64,000 nucleotides of DNA from Planctomycetota bacterium (lineage in GTDB: Bacteria > Planctomycetota > UBA1135 > GCA-002686595), in NCBI GenBank assembly GCA_016795325.1, contig JAEUHY010000017.1, forward strand, positions 1-64,000. The letters are read 5' to 3'. Position 1 is the stretch's first letter, and each line of letters starts with the position of its first letter. The notes beneath the pieces are model-generated. The model did no database searches. It worked only from the letters and a program-made list of their open reading frames with translations, and was not told where the DNA came from. A program made the translations under genes and the position numbers. Below, piece by piece: positions 9,777 to 18,479 of this stretch.

Positions 9777-9779
9777 CCT
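9663..9779 (+). repeat. 117-bp direct repeat, copy B
   Basis: This is the second copy of the kinase 3' end (see 7735-7851), equal in length and about 89% identical. Most differences are silent or conservative, suggesting the tail came from a paralogous kinase gene or is an old duplication. The downstream gene begins seven bases after the repeat. Confidence 0.85.
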
Positions 9780-9785
9780 GAGGCG

Positions 9786-11963
9786 ATGAGCTCACTCGCA
9801 CTCGCTCTGCTCCTCGCGTTCGGATGGCCTACTCCGGCGCCCGCCGGCAACGATGCCGCCGCGCTCCTCGAAGGCGTTCAGCAGGTCGCGCGCCCTGGAA
9901 TTCCAGGCCCGATCGCGGTGTTCGGCGCCAAGTCGTTCGCGGTGATCGAAGGCGCGCTCGGCGGCGAGCGGCGCGCGAGTGCGATCGCGGCCGGCGCGTT
10001 CGGCGGCGGACGTGTGGTCGCCTTCGGCCACACGGGCTACATGGGCGCGGACGCGGCCGGCGTCGGCGACACCGAGCGACTCGCGCGCAACCTCGCGGCC
10101 TGGGCGGCGCGTTCCAACAACAAGCGCCTTCGCGCGGGCGCGTACGGCGGCGCGTTCGGCGACTTGTTCGCGCGCCTGGGCTTCGAAGTCGTGCAGGTCG
10201 CGCGCGACGCCAAGCCCGCGGGCCTCGACCAACTGGCGCTGGTCGGTTGCACGCCGCTGGGTTTGAGCGAGCTCGAGGCGCAGGCGCTCGAGGCGTACGT
10301 CGCGTCCGGCGGCGCGCTGTTCTGCGCGGAAACGCCGTGGGGTTGGCAACAGTTGAACCCTGCGCAGTCGCTGCGCGATCGCCCCGGTCAGAAGTTGCTC
10401 GCGCGCGCCGGGCTCGCGTTCGCGGGCGGCTACCTCGACGCCACGGCGCCGCAGGAGCGCTTCGCCGCGCGTGCGCCGGGCGAACTCCTCAACGCCTGGA
10501 AAGCGCTCGACCTGCTGCTCGCGCAGGACAAGAACAAGTCAGCCGCCGATCCCGCGCGCGCGGACCAGGCTTCGGCGACGCTGCAACTCGCGTTGCCCGC
10601 GATGCCCGACGGCGACTGGGAGTTGCGCGAGCGTTTGGCCGATCTGGTGCGCGCGCGCGAAGCGCAGCTGCGCCCGAGCGCGGAGCAGCCCCTGCGGCGA
10701 GACGCTGCGCTCGCACGTGCGCTCGTCGCCGTACAGCACACGCTGATCGAGGCCACACCGCCCGCCAAACGCCGCGCCCACGTCAGCGCCGCGGACTTCC
10801 CGGGCGCGGTCGACGCGACAACGACGGTGCAGTACGTCGAAGTCGACACGTCGCAGCCGCATTGGCGCAGCACGGGGCTGTACGCGCCGCCGGGCGGCCG
10901 CCTCGAAGTGGTGCTTCCGACCGACGCGGTGGGCCAGGGCCTGTGGCTGCAGGTCGGCGCGCACACCGACGAGCTGTGGGAGCTCGACGAGTGGCGCAGA
11001 CACCCGCAGATCACGACGCGCGTCGAGTTGCGCGAACGGCAGACGCTCGTCGTGAGCGCGTTCGGCGGTCCGCTGTACCTCGACGTGCCGCGCGGCTTTC
11101 ACTTGCAGCGCGTCAAGCTGCAGATCCGCGGAGGCGTGCCGGCGCCGCGTTTCGTGCTGGGACACACGACGCTCGAGGAGTGGCGCGGCGAACTGCGCGC
11201 GCGACCCGCGCCGTGGGCCGAGCTCGAGTCGCGCAAGTTCGCGCTCACGCTGCCCTCGAGCGTGGTGCGCGAGCTCGACGACCCGCGGGCGCTGCTGCAG
11301 TTCTGGGATCGTGTGCTCGACGCCATGGCGGACGTGTGCGGGCTGCCGCACGAGCGCGAACGTCCCGAACGTTTCGTGTGCGATCGCCAGATCAGCGCGG
11401 GCTACATGCACTCGGGCTACCCGATCATGGCGCACCTCGACGTCGCAGCGCTGGCGGTCGACCTCGCTCGCCTGGAGCGCGGCGAGGAGCTGTGGGGCTT
11501 CGTGCACGAGCTCGGCCACAACCACCAGCGCGAGGAGTGGACCTTCGACGGCACGACCGAGGTCACCTGCAACGTGCTGGGCATGTACGTGATCGACAAG
11601 GTCTGCAAGTTGCCCGAGGGCAAGCGCGGACACGAGGCCGTCGACAACCCGCCGTCGTTCGAGGCCTACCGCGCGCGCGGCGCGAAGTTCGACGAGTGGA
11701 AGTCCGATCCGTTCCTCGCGCTGCAGATGTACGTGCAGCTGCGCGATCGCTACGGCTGGACGCCGTTCGAGAAGACCTTCGCCGAGTACCTGCGCCTGGG
11801 CGAATTCGAACGCCCCAAGAACGACGACGAGAAGCGCGATCAGTGGCTCACGCGCCTGAGCCGCAACATCGGCCGCAACCTCGGGCCGTACTTCGAGAGC
11901 TGGGGCGTTCCGACCAGCGCCAAGGCGCGCGCGTCGATCGCGAGCCTGCCGGCGCACGAGTGA
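9786..11963 (+). CDS. Secreted M60-like (enhancin/TCAF type) zinc metallopeptidase
   Basis: The 725-residue product starts with a short signal peptide (about residues 1-20, ending in PAPAG). The N-terminal third looks like an alpha/beta domain with a GATase-like flavour (GRVVAFGHTGYM, GGALFCAETPWGW). The C-terminal half matches the Peptidase_M60 family: an accessory beta domain (STGLYAPPGGRLEV) is followed by the gluzincin motif HELGHNHQ, with His574, catalytic Glu575 and His578, and a downstream Glu in FDGTTEVTCN as the likely third zinc ligand. M60 enzymes often cleave glycoproteins such as mucins, so an extracellular glycoprotein substrate is plausible. The gene follows the direct-repeat copy closely and may originally have been next to the kinase gene. 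Confidence 0.88.
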   Translation: MSSLALALLLAFGWPTPAPAGNDAAALLEGVQQVARPGIPGPIAVFGAKSFAVIEGALGGERRASAIAAGAFGGGRVVAFGHTGYMGADAAGVGDTERLARNLAAWAARSNNKRLRAGAYGGAFGDLFARLGFEVVQVARDAKPAGLDQLALVGCTPLGLSELEAQALEAYVASGGALFCAETPWGWQQLNPAQSLRDRPGQKLLARAGLAFAGGYLDATAPQERFAARAPGELLNAWKALDLLLAQDKNKSAADPARADQASATLQLALPAMPDGDWELRERLADLVRAREAQLRPSAEQPLRRDAALARALVAVQHTLIEATPPAKRRAHVSAADFPGAVDATTTVQYVEVDTSQPHWRSTGLYAPPGGRLEVVLPTDAVGQGLWLQVGAHTDELWELDEWRRHPQITTRVELRERQTLVVSAFGGPLYLDVPRGFHLQRVKLQIRGGVPAPRFVLGHTTLEEWRGELRARPAPWAELESRKFALTLPSSVVRELDDPRALLQFWDRVLDAMADVCGLPHERERPERFVCDRQISAGYMHSGYPIMAHLDVAALAVDLARLERGEELWGFVHELGHNHQREEWTFDGTTEVTCNVLGMYVIDKVCKLPEGKRGHEAVDNPPSFEAYRARGAKFDEWKSDPFLALQMYVQLRDRYGWTPFEKTFAEYLRLGEFERPKNDDEKRDQWLTRLSRNIGRNLGPYFESWGVPTSAKARASIASLPAHE

Positions 11964-11972
11964 GCGGCGCGC

Positions 11973-12323
11973 TCAGTCGACGTGGAAGACTTCTTCCATG
12001 TTCGCCCACCACTCGCCGGGCGCGCGGTCGTCGAGCGGCGCCTGGCAGGGCTCGGTGAGCTTCCACCAGCGCTGCGTGGCCTCGTCGGCGGCCAGCGCGG
12101 CGCAGTCGCGTTCCCAGTCGTCGCCGACGTACTCGAAGTACGCGAACAGGTGCGGCTCGCCCGCGATCTCGCGCAGAAAAATCGAGTAGTTGCGCAGGTG
12201 CGAGCGTGCGATGCGCGCCAGCACCGGCGGCCACACGGCGGCGTGGAGCGTGCGGTACTCGGCAACCTTTTCGCGCCTCAGGCGAATCACCTGCCCGAAG
12301 CGGCGCGTGCGCGTGTTCGACAT
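11973..12323 (-). CDS. L-rhamnose mutarotase-like protein
   Basis: The 116-residue protein fits the RhaM/YiiL fold in size and motifs. It has a KVAEYRTLHAAVWPPV segment containing a Tyr/His pair (Tyr23, His27) in the positions of the catalytic residues of E. coli RhaM, then NYSIFL, LFAYFEY and a C-terminal WW pair. Family members interconvert alpha- and beta-L-rhamnose, or act on related sugars such as fucose. No rhamnose catabolic genes are adjacent, so the exact sugar is not established. It converges with the metallopeptidase gene (9 bp between stops) and diverges from the kinase gene at 12391. Confidence 0.85.
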   Translation of the reverse strand: MSNTRTRRFGQVIRLRREKVAEYRTLHAAVWPPVLARIARSHLRNYSIFLREIAGEPHLFAYFEYVGDDWERDCAALAADEATQRWWKLTEPCQAPLDDRAPGEWWANMEEVFHVD

Positions 12324-12390
12324 GGGGCGCGGAGGATAACGGACTCGTGGGGAGGTCCACGGAGCGCGCCCTACGGATACCGTTAGGTGC

Positions 12391-15261
12391 ATGGAGTCCG
12401 CCCCCCAGAGCGACAGCGGAGCGCTCGACGAGCTGGTCGCGCAGGCGCTCGAGGCGCTGGAGGCCGACGGCGAGTCCGGCCTCGAGCGTCTGTTGACCAA
12501 ACACCCGCAGCTCGCGGCCAAGCTGCGCGCGCGGATCAACGCGCTGCGCGCGGCGGGCTTGCTCGACGCGCCCGGCGATGCGCCGCCCGAACGCTTGGGA
12601 CCGTTCAAGCTCGTGCGTCCGCTCGGCCAAGGCGGCATGGGCATCGTGTACTTGGCGCGCGAGGAAACGCTCGGCCGCGACGTGGCGCTCAAGGTCATCC
12701 GGCCCGAACAGCTCTACTTTCCCGGCGCGCGCAAACGCTTCCGCCGCGAAGTGGAAATCGTCGCGAGCCTGCAGCATCCCGGCATCGTGCCGATCCACAC
12801 CGTCGGCGAAGCGGACGGCGTGCCCTACTTCGCGATGGACTTGCTCGCGGGAGCGTCGCTCGCCGAAACGCTCGCGCGCTTGGAGGCACGCGAGGTCGCC
12901 ACGTTGTCGGGCCGCGACCTCGCGCCGCCCGGCGCCGAAGCGAGCTACCTGTTCGAAGGCTCGTGGGAGGAGGCCTGCGTGCGCGTGGTGAGCCAGGTCG
13001 CGCTCGCTCTCGACTACGCGCACCAACGCGGCGTCGTGCACCGCGACGTGAAGCCCTCGAACGTGCTCATCACCGCGCAGGCGCCGTGTCGCGCCGTGCT
13101 GCTCGACTTCGGGCTCGCGGCTTCGAAGAGCGCTGCGGAACTCACGCGCACCGGGACGCTGATGGGCTCGCTCAAGTACATGGCGCCGGAACAGGCGCGC
13201 GGCGAGAGCGACGCGATCGGGCCACGCTCCGACGTGTACTCGCTCGGCGCGACGCTGTACGAGCTGCTCACGTTGCGCAGCGCGGTCGAAGGCGAGAGCG
13301 AGACCGAGTTGCTCGTCGCGCTGCAGAGCGGGGAACGCACTCCGCTGCGCGCCGCCAATCCGCGCGTGTCGTGGGAGCTCGAAACCGTGTGCTTGACCGC
13401 GCTCGAGCACGATCCGGAGCGCCGCTACGCGACCGCCGCGGACTTCGCGCGCGATCTGAACGCGGTGCTCGACAAGCTGCCGATCCAGGCGCGGCGCGCG
13501 AGCTGGGCGCGCCGCACAGCGCTGTTCGTGCGCCGCAATCCGACGCGCGCCGCCGCGCTCGCGCTCGGCTTCGTGCTCGTGGTCGGCGGACCGGCGCTGT
13601 TCGCTTGGCAGGAACGTCGAGCGGCCGGCGTCGTCGCCGCGCAGCGCGACCGTGCGGTGCGCAACGCCGCGCGTGCGCGGAACGCCGTCGACAGCATGCT
13701 GACGCGTGTCGCCGAGCTCGACCTGCGTTTCGTGCCGCAGGCCGAATCCGTGCGGCGCGGAATCCTCGAAGACGCCGTGCGGCTGCTCGAGGAGTCGGTC
13801 GCAGAGCCCGGCGCCGACGCCTCCACGCGACTGGAGGCCGCGCGAGCTCGAGCGCGCCTCGGCTACCTGCTCAACGAGCTCGGCCGCGCGAGCGAAAGCG
13901 CCGCGGAGTACGGGCGCGCTCACGAGGCCCTGCGCCTTTTGCGCGACGATCCGACCACGCACGCCGCGTTGGGCGAGGCGGACTCGCGCGCGCTCGAAGC
14001 GGAGCTCGCACAAGCGCAGATCTCGCAGGCGGACATGCTGCTCAACGCGGGCCAGGGCGAAGCAGCGCTCGCGCGCCTGGACGATGTGCACAAGCAGTGG
14101 AGCGGTCCCGACGCCAGCGTGGAGCAAAGCGCGTGGGCCTTGCGCGCGGAGATGGTGCGAGCGCGAGCGCTCGTCACCACCGGCAAGCCCGAACCCGCGC
14201 TGGCCGCGATGGAGGACAACGCGCGTGCGGCCGAGGCGCTGCTCGCGCGCGAGGGCGTGGGTCGCCAGGCGCGTGTGTACGCGTTCGGCGCGTTCAACGA
14301 GCTCGGCATCTCGCTGCTCAAGTGGCGCGTGGACACGCGCAAACCCGGGGAGGCAGACGAAGATCTCGCGCGCGCCGAACAGGTGATCGCCCGCGCGATC
14401 GAGCTGGGCGAGGAGCTCGTGCGCGAGCGTCCGGACGATCCCGCCACCAAGCAGCAACTGGCCGCCTCGCGCAACAACTTTGCCGGCGCGCTGCGGCGGC
14501 GGGGCGACTACCAGAACGCCAACGCGGTTTACGAGCTCGCGCGCGAGGAGGTCGCCGCGTTGGTCCGCGAGCACCCCGCGAGCCTCAAGTACCAGCTCGA
14601 ACTGGCGACGATCGAGAACCAGATCGGGCTCAGCCACGACTACCAGTCGCAGTACGAACAGTCCGAGCCGCACTACCAGCGGGCGGTCGAGCTGCTGGAG
14701 AACTTGACGCGCTCCGCCCCGCACGACGCGCAGCTGTGGCACTTCCTGGGGCTTTCGCGCGAAAACCTCGGCGCGCCGGCGCTCCAGCGCGGCGACGTGG
14801 AGCGCGCGGTCAGCCTGCTGCGCCAGGGCGTGACGGCGATCGAACGCGCGCTCGAGCTGGCCCCGGAGAACGCCGAGTACCTCTCCGCACTGCACACGCG
14901 CTGCATGCGGCTGATGATGACGCAGCTCGATGCGGGCGATCTGCGCGGCGCCGTCGATTCGGCCCAGCTCGCGCCGCGCATCGCACCACGCGCTTGGCGC
15001 AGCCACACGAACGCCGCGGTCGTGCTCGGCCGCGTGCTCGCCAAGGCGCGCGAAAGCGCCGAACTCTCGGACGAGGAGCGAGAGTGGTTCGTGGACGAGT
15101 GCCCCAAACGCGCCGTCGCACTGATGCGCCTGGCGCTCGACGCCGGCCTCCCGGGAACGCGCGACCTGCGCAAGCTGAAGGACCTCGCGCCGCTGTTTGG
15201 AACTCGCCCCTTCGAGACTTTCGCCGATGAGTTGCTCGGCCAGCCATCGACGGACGGCTGA
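12391..15261 (+). CDS. Membrane-anchored Ser/Thr protein kinase with TPR-like C-terminus
   Basis: This 956-residue Hanks-type kinase has a GQGGMGIVY loop, Lys101 in VALKVIRP, HRDVKPSN with Asp219, DFG with Asp239, and an APEQARGE activation segment. An insert of about 35 residues lies between the ETLARLEA helix and the catalytic loop. A transmembrane helix (about residues 383-403) is followed by a coiled coil and then degenerate helical repeats to the end, consistent with TPR-like pairs. It lacks a sigma factor next door, unlike the kinases at 4.8 and 58.1 kb. The start ATG at 12391 is the only good one and leaves an acidic N-terminal helix (ALDELVAQALEAL). Confidence 0.92.
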   Translation: MESAPQSDSGALDELVAQALEALEADGESGLERLLTKHPQLAAKLRARINALRAAGLLDAPGDAPPERLGPFKLVRPLGQGGMGIVYLAREETLGRDVALKVIRPEQLYFPGARKRFRREVEIVASLQHPGIVPIHTVGEADGVPYFAMDLLAGASLAETLARLEAREVATLSGRDLAPPGAEASYLFEGSWEEACVRVVSQVALALDYAHQRGVVHRDVKPSNVLITAQAPCRAVLLDFGLAASKSAAELTRTGTLMGSLKYMAPEQARGESDAIGPRSDVYSLGATLYELLTLRSAVEGESETELLVALQSGERTPLRAANPRVSWELETVCLTALEHDPERRYATAADFARDLNAVLDKLPIQARRASWARRTALFVRRNPTRAAALALGFVLVVGGPALFAWQERRAAGVVAAQRDRAVRNAARARNAVDSMLTRVAELDLRFVPQAESVRRGILEDAVRLLEESVAEPGADASTRLEAARARARLGYLLNELGRASESAAEYGRAHEALRLLRDDPTTHAALGEADSRALEAELAQAQISQADMLLNAGQGEAALARLDDVHKQWSGPDASVEQSAWALRAEMVRARALVTTGKPEPALAAMEDNARAAEALLAREGVGRQARVYAFGAFNELGISLLKWRVDTRKPGEADEDLARAEQVIARAIELGEELVRERPDDPATKQQLAASRNNFAGALRRRGDYQNANAVYELAREEVAALVREHPASLKYQLELATIENQIGLSHDYQSQYEQSEPHYQRAVELLENLTRSAPHDAQLWHFLGLSRENLGAPALQRGDVERAVSLLRQGVTAIERALELAPENAEYLSALHTRCMRLMMTQLDAGDLRGAVDSAQLAPRIAPRAWRSHTNAAVVLGRVLAKARESAELSDEEREWFVDECPKRAVALMRLALDAGLPGTRDLRKLKDLAPLFGTRPFETFADELLGQPSTDG

Positions 15262-15320
15262 GTGCGACCGTAACGTGAGCGCCCCCCGCCGCCACGGCCC
15301 CCAGCTTTCGACGCCAACTC

Positions 15321-16574
15321 ATGACCACGTCCCACCCCGCGCCGGGCGCGATCAGCGCGCGCCTGTCCGTGATGATGTTCCTGCAGTTCTTCGTCTGGGG
15401 CGCGTGGTACGTGTCCATGACGGGCTGGATGAACGAAGTGGGAATCGGTGGTCCCGACGGACTGATCGGCTGGGCCTACACGGTCGGCCCGATCGCCGCC
15501 TGCATCTCGCCGTTCTTCCTCGGCATGGTCGCCGACCGCTACTTCGCCACGCAGCGCGTGCTCGCGCTGATGCACGTGATCGGCGGCGCGATTCTGCTGG
15601 GCGTGCCCGCGATCGCCACGGGCGCCGCGGCCGACGCGCCGAAGGTGTTCACGCACCCGTACATCCTCGCGCTCTTCGCGCACATGCTCTTCTACATGCC
15701 GACGGTGGGCCTCACGACGACGCTGAGCCTCGCCAACATGTCGGCGCCCGAGAAGCAGTTCCCCATCGTGCGCGTGTGGGGCACGATCGGCTGGATCGTC
15801 GCGGGGATCGTGGTGAGCAATCTGCCGGGCGGCGCCAAGAGCCCGGGACAATTCTGGCTCGCCGGCGGCGCGTCGATCCTGCTCGCGCTGTACTCGCTGT
15901 CGCTGCCGCACACGCCGCCGCCGGGAAAGGGCAAGGACGTGTCGGTGCGCGAACTGCTCGGCCTGGATTCGCTCGCGCTGATGAAGTCCGCGCCCTACGC
16001 GGTGTTCATCGTCTGCTCGTTCCTGATCTGCATCCCGCTCGCCGGCTACTACAACCAGGCGCGCGGTTTCGTCGAGGCGATCGGCGACACGAACTCGACC
16101 TTCACGATGACCTACGGACAGATGTCCGAGATCGCGTTCATGGTCGCGATGCCGTGGTTCTTCCGCGCGCTGGGCGTCAAGTGGATGCTCGCCGTCGGCA
16201 TGTTCGCGTGGGTGCTGCGCTACGGCCTGTTCAGCTTCGCCGCCGACGGCAACGTGATGTGGATGGCGCTGGTCGCGATCCTGCTCCATGGCATCTGCTA
16301 CGACTTCTTCTTCGTCACCGGGTTCCTGTACGTCGACCGCGTTGCGCCGCGTGAACTGCGCGGCCAGGCCCAAGGGTTCTTGGTGCTCGTGACCCAGGGG
16401 CTCGGACTGGGCGCGGGCGCACAGGTCGTGGACGCGCTTGTCGCCCAGAACACCGACGCCGCGAAGGTGATGAACTGGCAGAGCTTCTGGAGCACGCTCG
16501 CGATCGCCGCGCTGGTCGTGCTGGTCGCCTTCGTCGTGCTGTTCCGCGAGCGCTCCAAGCCCCAGACAGCCTGA
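15321..16574 (+). CDS. Nucleoside:H+ symporter-family MFS permease
   Basis: A 417-residue integral membrane protein with about twelve hydrophobic segments and the sequence features of the Nuc_H_symport (NupG/XapB) branch of the major facilitator superfamily: RLSVMMFLQFFVWGAWYVSM near the start, GMVADRYFATQ in the first cytoplasmic loop, FPIVRVWGTIGWI, and a late FLYVDRVAPRELRGQAQG segment. It should import a nucleoside or similar small molecule with protons across the inner membrane. Planctomycetes carry many members of unknown specificity, so the substrate is left open. It follows the kinase gene by 59 bp and may or may not be cotranscribed with it. Confidence 0.9.
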   Translation: MTTSHPAPGAISARLSVMMFLQFFVWGAWYVSMTGWMNEVGIGGPDGLIGWAYTVGPIAACISPFFLGMVADRYFATQRVLALMHVIGGAILLGVPAIATGAAADAPKVFTHPYILALFAHMLFYMPTVGLTTTLSLANMSAPEKQFPIVRVWGTIGWIVAGIVVSNLPGGAKSPGQFWLAGGASILLALYSLSLPHTPPPGKGKDVSVRELLGLDSLALMKSAPYAVFIVCSFLICIPLAGYYNQARGFVEAIGDTNSTFTMTYGQMSEIAFMVAMPWFFRALGVKWMLAVGMFAWVLRYGLFSFAADGNVMWMALVAILLHGICYDFFFVTGFLYVDRVAPRELRGQAQGFLVLVTQGLGLGAGAQVVDALVAQNTDAAKVMNWQSFWSTLAIAALVVLVAFVVLFRERSKPQTA

Positions 16575-16586
16575 TCGGCGCCGCGC

Positions 16587-16607
16587 TTCCCGCGCGCTTG
16601 GCGGGAA
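16587..16607 (+). terminator. Hairpin after the permease gene
   Basis: TTCCCGC and GCGGGAA form a perfect 7-bp stem around a 7-nt loop, 12 bp after the permease stop codon. No T-run follows, so termination activity is inferred from position and stem only. Confidence 0.4.
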
Positions 16608-16664
16608 CTTGATGCACGCGCACCAAGCTTGTGTCGCAGGCCTTCAACCAGGGCCTGCGCACCC

Positions 16665-17333
16665 ATGGCGGATTCACGGCGTCGACGCGTTCGTTTCCTG
16701 CACCCCATCGAACACACGCTCCTGCGCGAGTGGCTCTCGCGCTTCGAGCTGCGCGCCAACGAGGACGTCGAGCCGCCTCCCGCGGAGCGCGGCGTGGTCG
16801 ACTGGCGCGCGGCGCTGGAGTTCGACGAAGACGAGTGGGACGAGGCGCGCCTGGGCGTGCGGCCCAAGTACTCCGCCGCGCTCGACGCACGCCACGCGCT
16901 CGACAACGCCGTCGCGCGCCTGTGCCTGGAGGACGTGCGCGAGGAGCTGCCGAGCCTGATGTACTCGCGTCGAGCTGTGCCGGCGCGCCGCAGTGTGCTG
17001 CGCGCAGCACCCATGCGCTCGCGCCACCTGCTGTCGATCGACTGGTGCGATGCCGCGACTCACGAGCACCACTTCATCGCCTACTACTCGACGTACTCGC
17101 CCTACTACGAGTGCCGCATCGTGAGCGCCTCGAGCTACCTCGTCGATCCCCAGCTCGGCTACCACGACGTGGCGCTGTTCGCGCACGGCCCCGAGCTCGA
17201 CCTGCTCGCCGGCGCACGTGAAACCCTGATCGCCGAATGGCGCCGCTTCGCCCCGCGCGTCGCGCGCTTCGTCGACTTCGGCGTCGTCGACGGGCCGCTC
17301 GCCACGGCCTGGGCGGAGCGGGCGCGGTCCTGA
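16665..17333 (+). CDS. Hypothetical protein
   Basis: The 222-residue product is not recognised. It is soluble, rich in Arg, Glu and aromatic residues, and has no signal peptide or membrane segment. The N-terminal third is charged (FDEDEWDEARLG), the middle has HHFIAYYSTYSPYYECR, and the C-terminus contains ARFVDFGVVDGPLATAW. The ATG at 16665 (MADSRRRR) is preferred over frame extensions upstream because the upstream residues look like translated spacer. Codon use matches its neighbours, so it is probably a real gene. The MarR operator lies 40 bp downstream. Confidence 0.7.
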   Translation: MADSRRRRVRFLHPIEHTLLREWLSRFELRANEDVEPPPAERGVVDWRAALEFDEDEWDEARLGVRPKYSAALDARHALDNAVARLCLEDVREELPSLMYSRRAVPARRSVLRAAPMRSRHLLSIDWCDAATHEHHFIAYYSTYSPYYECRIVSASSYLVDPQLGYHDVALFAHGPELDLLAGARETLIAEWRRFAPRVARFVDFGVVDGPLATAWAERARS

Positions 17334-17372
17334 CGGCTCGAAGCAGAGCGCCGCTCGAGCGAGGCTTGAAGG

Positions 17373-17398
17373 CCACTAGTTAGCATGCTAACTAGTGG
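17373..17398. promoter_or_regulatory. Perfect 26-bp palindromic operator upstream of the MarR gene
   Basis: The sequence from 17373 to 17398 is a perfect inverted repeat centred between 17385 and 17386, with core TTAGCATGCTAA. This closely resembles the SlyA-type MarR consensus TTAGCAAGCTAA. It ends 7 bp before the preferred start codon of the MarR-family gene at 17406, so binding would block transcription or initiation. Autoregulation is the natural reading. Confidence 0.8.
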
Positions 17399-17405
17399 GC
17401 CGCCC

Positions 17406-17876
17406 ATGAAAGCGCGCACCACGAACGACGCTCGCTCCACGAACGCGGCCCTGCGCGCGGGCCTGACCGAACTGCCGTGTTTCCTGCTGTATGTCGGCTG
17501 GCGGCGCGCACAGGAGGTCTACAAGCCGCTGCTGGGCGGACAGTCGCCGCAGCGCATGTACCTGCTTCACCTACTGCAGCAGCATGGCGAGCTGGGCGTC
17601 ACGGAGCTCGCGCGAGCGCTCGACCTCGAGCTCGGCAGCGTCTCCGGCCTCTTGAGCCGCATGGAGTCGGAGGGGTGGATCGCGCGGCGACGCAACGAAC
17701 GCAACCGGCTCGAGGTGCGCGTCAGCATCACGCCGCAGGGCAGCGCTCTGCAGCGTCGGCTCGCGGGCGCGATCGAGCGCTTCGACCGCAAGCTGCTGCG
17801 TTCGTTGAGCGAGGCGGATCGCCAGGGACTGGCGCGCGTCGTAGCACGCCTGGAGGAGTTGAGCGATGCAACCTGA
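17406..17876 (+). CDS. MarR-family transcriptional regulator
   Basis: The 156-residue protein has the MarR winged-helix pattern: a leading dimerisation helix (FLLYVGWRRAQEVYKPLL), then LLQQHGELGVTELARALDLELGSVSGLLSRMESEGWIAR as helix-turn-helix, a wing with RRRNERNRLEVRVSITPQG, and a C-terminal dimer helix. A further ATG at 17385 is in frame but falls at the centre of the operator palindrome, so 17406 is the better start. The gene overlaps the SnoaL-like gene by 11 bp, so the two form one transcription unit. The regulator probably represses its own operon in response to an unknown small ligand. Confidence 0.9.
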   Translation: MKARTTNDARSTNAALRAGLTELPCFLLYVGWRRAQEVYKPLLGGQSPQRMYLLHLLQQHGELGVTELARALDLELGSVSGLLSRMESEGWIARRRNERNRLEVRVSITPQGSALQRRLAGAIERFDRKLLRSLSEADRQGLARVVARLEELSDAT

Positions 17877-18252
17877 AGCTGTGGTGCGCGAGCTCTACAC
17901 GGCCTTCCGCGCCAAGGACAAAGCGCGTCTGCGCGAGTTGATCGCCAAGGACGTGGAGTGGAACCAGTGCGAGGGCTTTCCGGGCGGCCGCTCGCGGCGC
18001 GGCGTCGACGACGTGCTCGCTGGCATCCTCGGAACGAACCACTCGCTGTGGAGCGAATTCCGCGCCGAGACGACCGAGTTCCTCGCCGCGGACTCGACCG
18101 TGGTTGTGCTCGGCGCCTACAGCGGGCGCCACGCCACAACGGGCAAGTCCATGCGCGCCGTGTTCACGCACGTGTACCGCGTCCACGGCGGCTGCATCAC
18201 GCGCTTCGACCAAGTGACCGACACGGCGCCGATGGTGGCGGCGATGAGCTGA
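17866..18252 (+). CDS. SnoaL/NTF2-like protein
   Basis: The 128-residue product has the NTF2-like pattern of small polyketide cyclase and ketosteroid isomerase relatives: an N-terminal helix VVRELYTAFRAKDKARLRELI, then DVEWNQ, a GVDDVLAGIL helix and several beta strands ending in HVYRVHGGCITRFDQVTD. Family members bind hydrophobic small molecules in a cone-shaped cavity; catalytic function cannot be assigned. It starts inside the MarR gene (11-bp overlap), implying translational coupling and shared control. A role in handling whatever compound the regulator senses is a reasonable inference. Confidence 0.85.
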   Translation: MQPEAVVRELYTAFRAKDKARLRELIAKDVEWNQCEGFPGGRSRRGVDDVLAGILGTNHSLWSEFRAETTEFLAADSTVVVLGAYSGRHATTGKSMRAVFTHVYRVHGGCITRFDQVTDTAPMVAAMS

Positions 18253-18479
18253 CGGGAGGCTCGCGCGCGCCAGGGCGGGTCCGCGAGCCGCCAGCTGCAC
18301 GCAAGCAAGCTCGAGGCGCGCCCACGCGCGGCCCCCGGCGCAGTCGCGACGTTTTTGTGGATCGGAGGTCCAACCCGGGCGTGCTCGCGCCACTTCGCCG
18401 TGGTCGACGGCGCTGCGCGGGGCCCCCGCGCGGCGGCGGAGCGACCGCCCCCCAAGTCCCCGATCGCCCCGGAAACTCC

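Noticed and set aside
17385..17405. ATG at 17385 as the MarR start codon
   Set aside because: It is at the exact centre of the operator palindrome and the added residues (MLTSGPP) are palindrome-encoded; the start at 17406 fits the family better.
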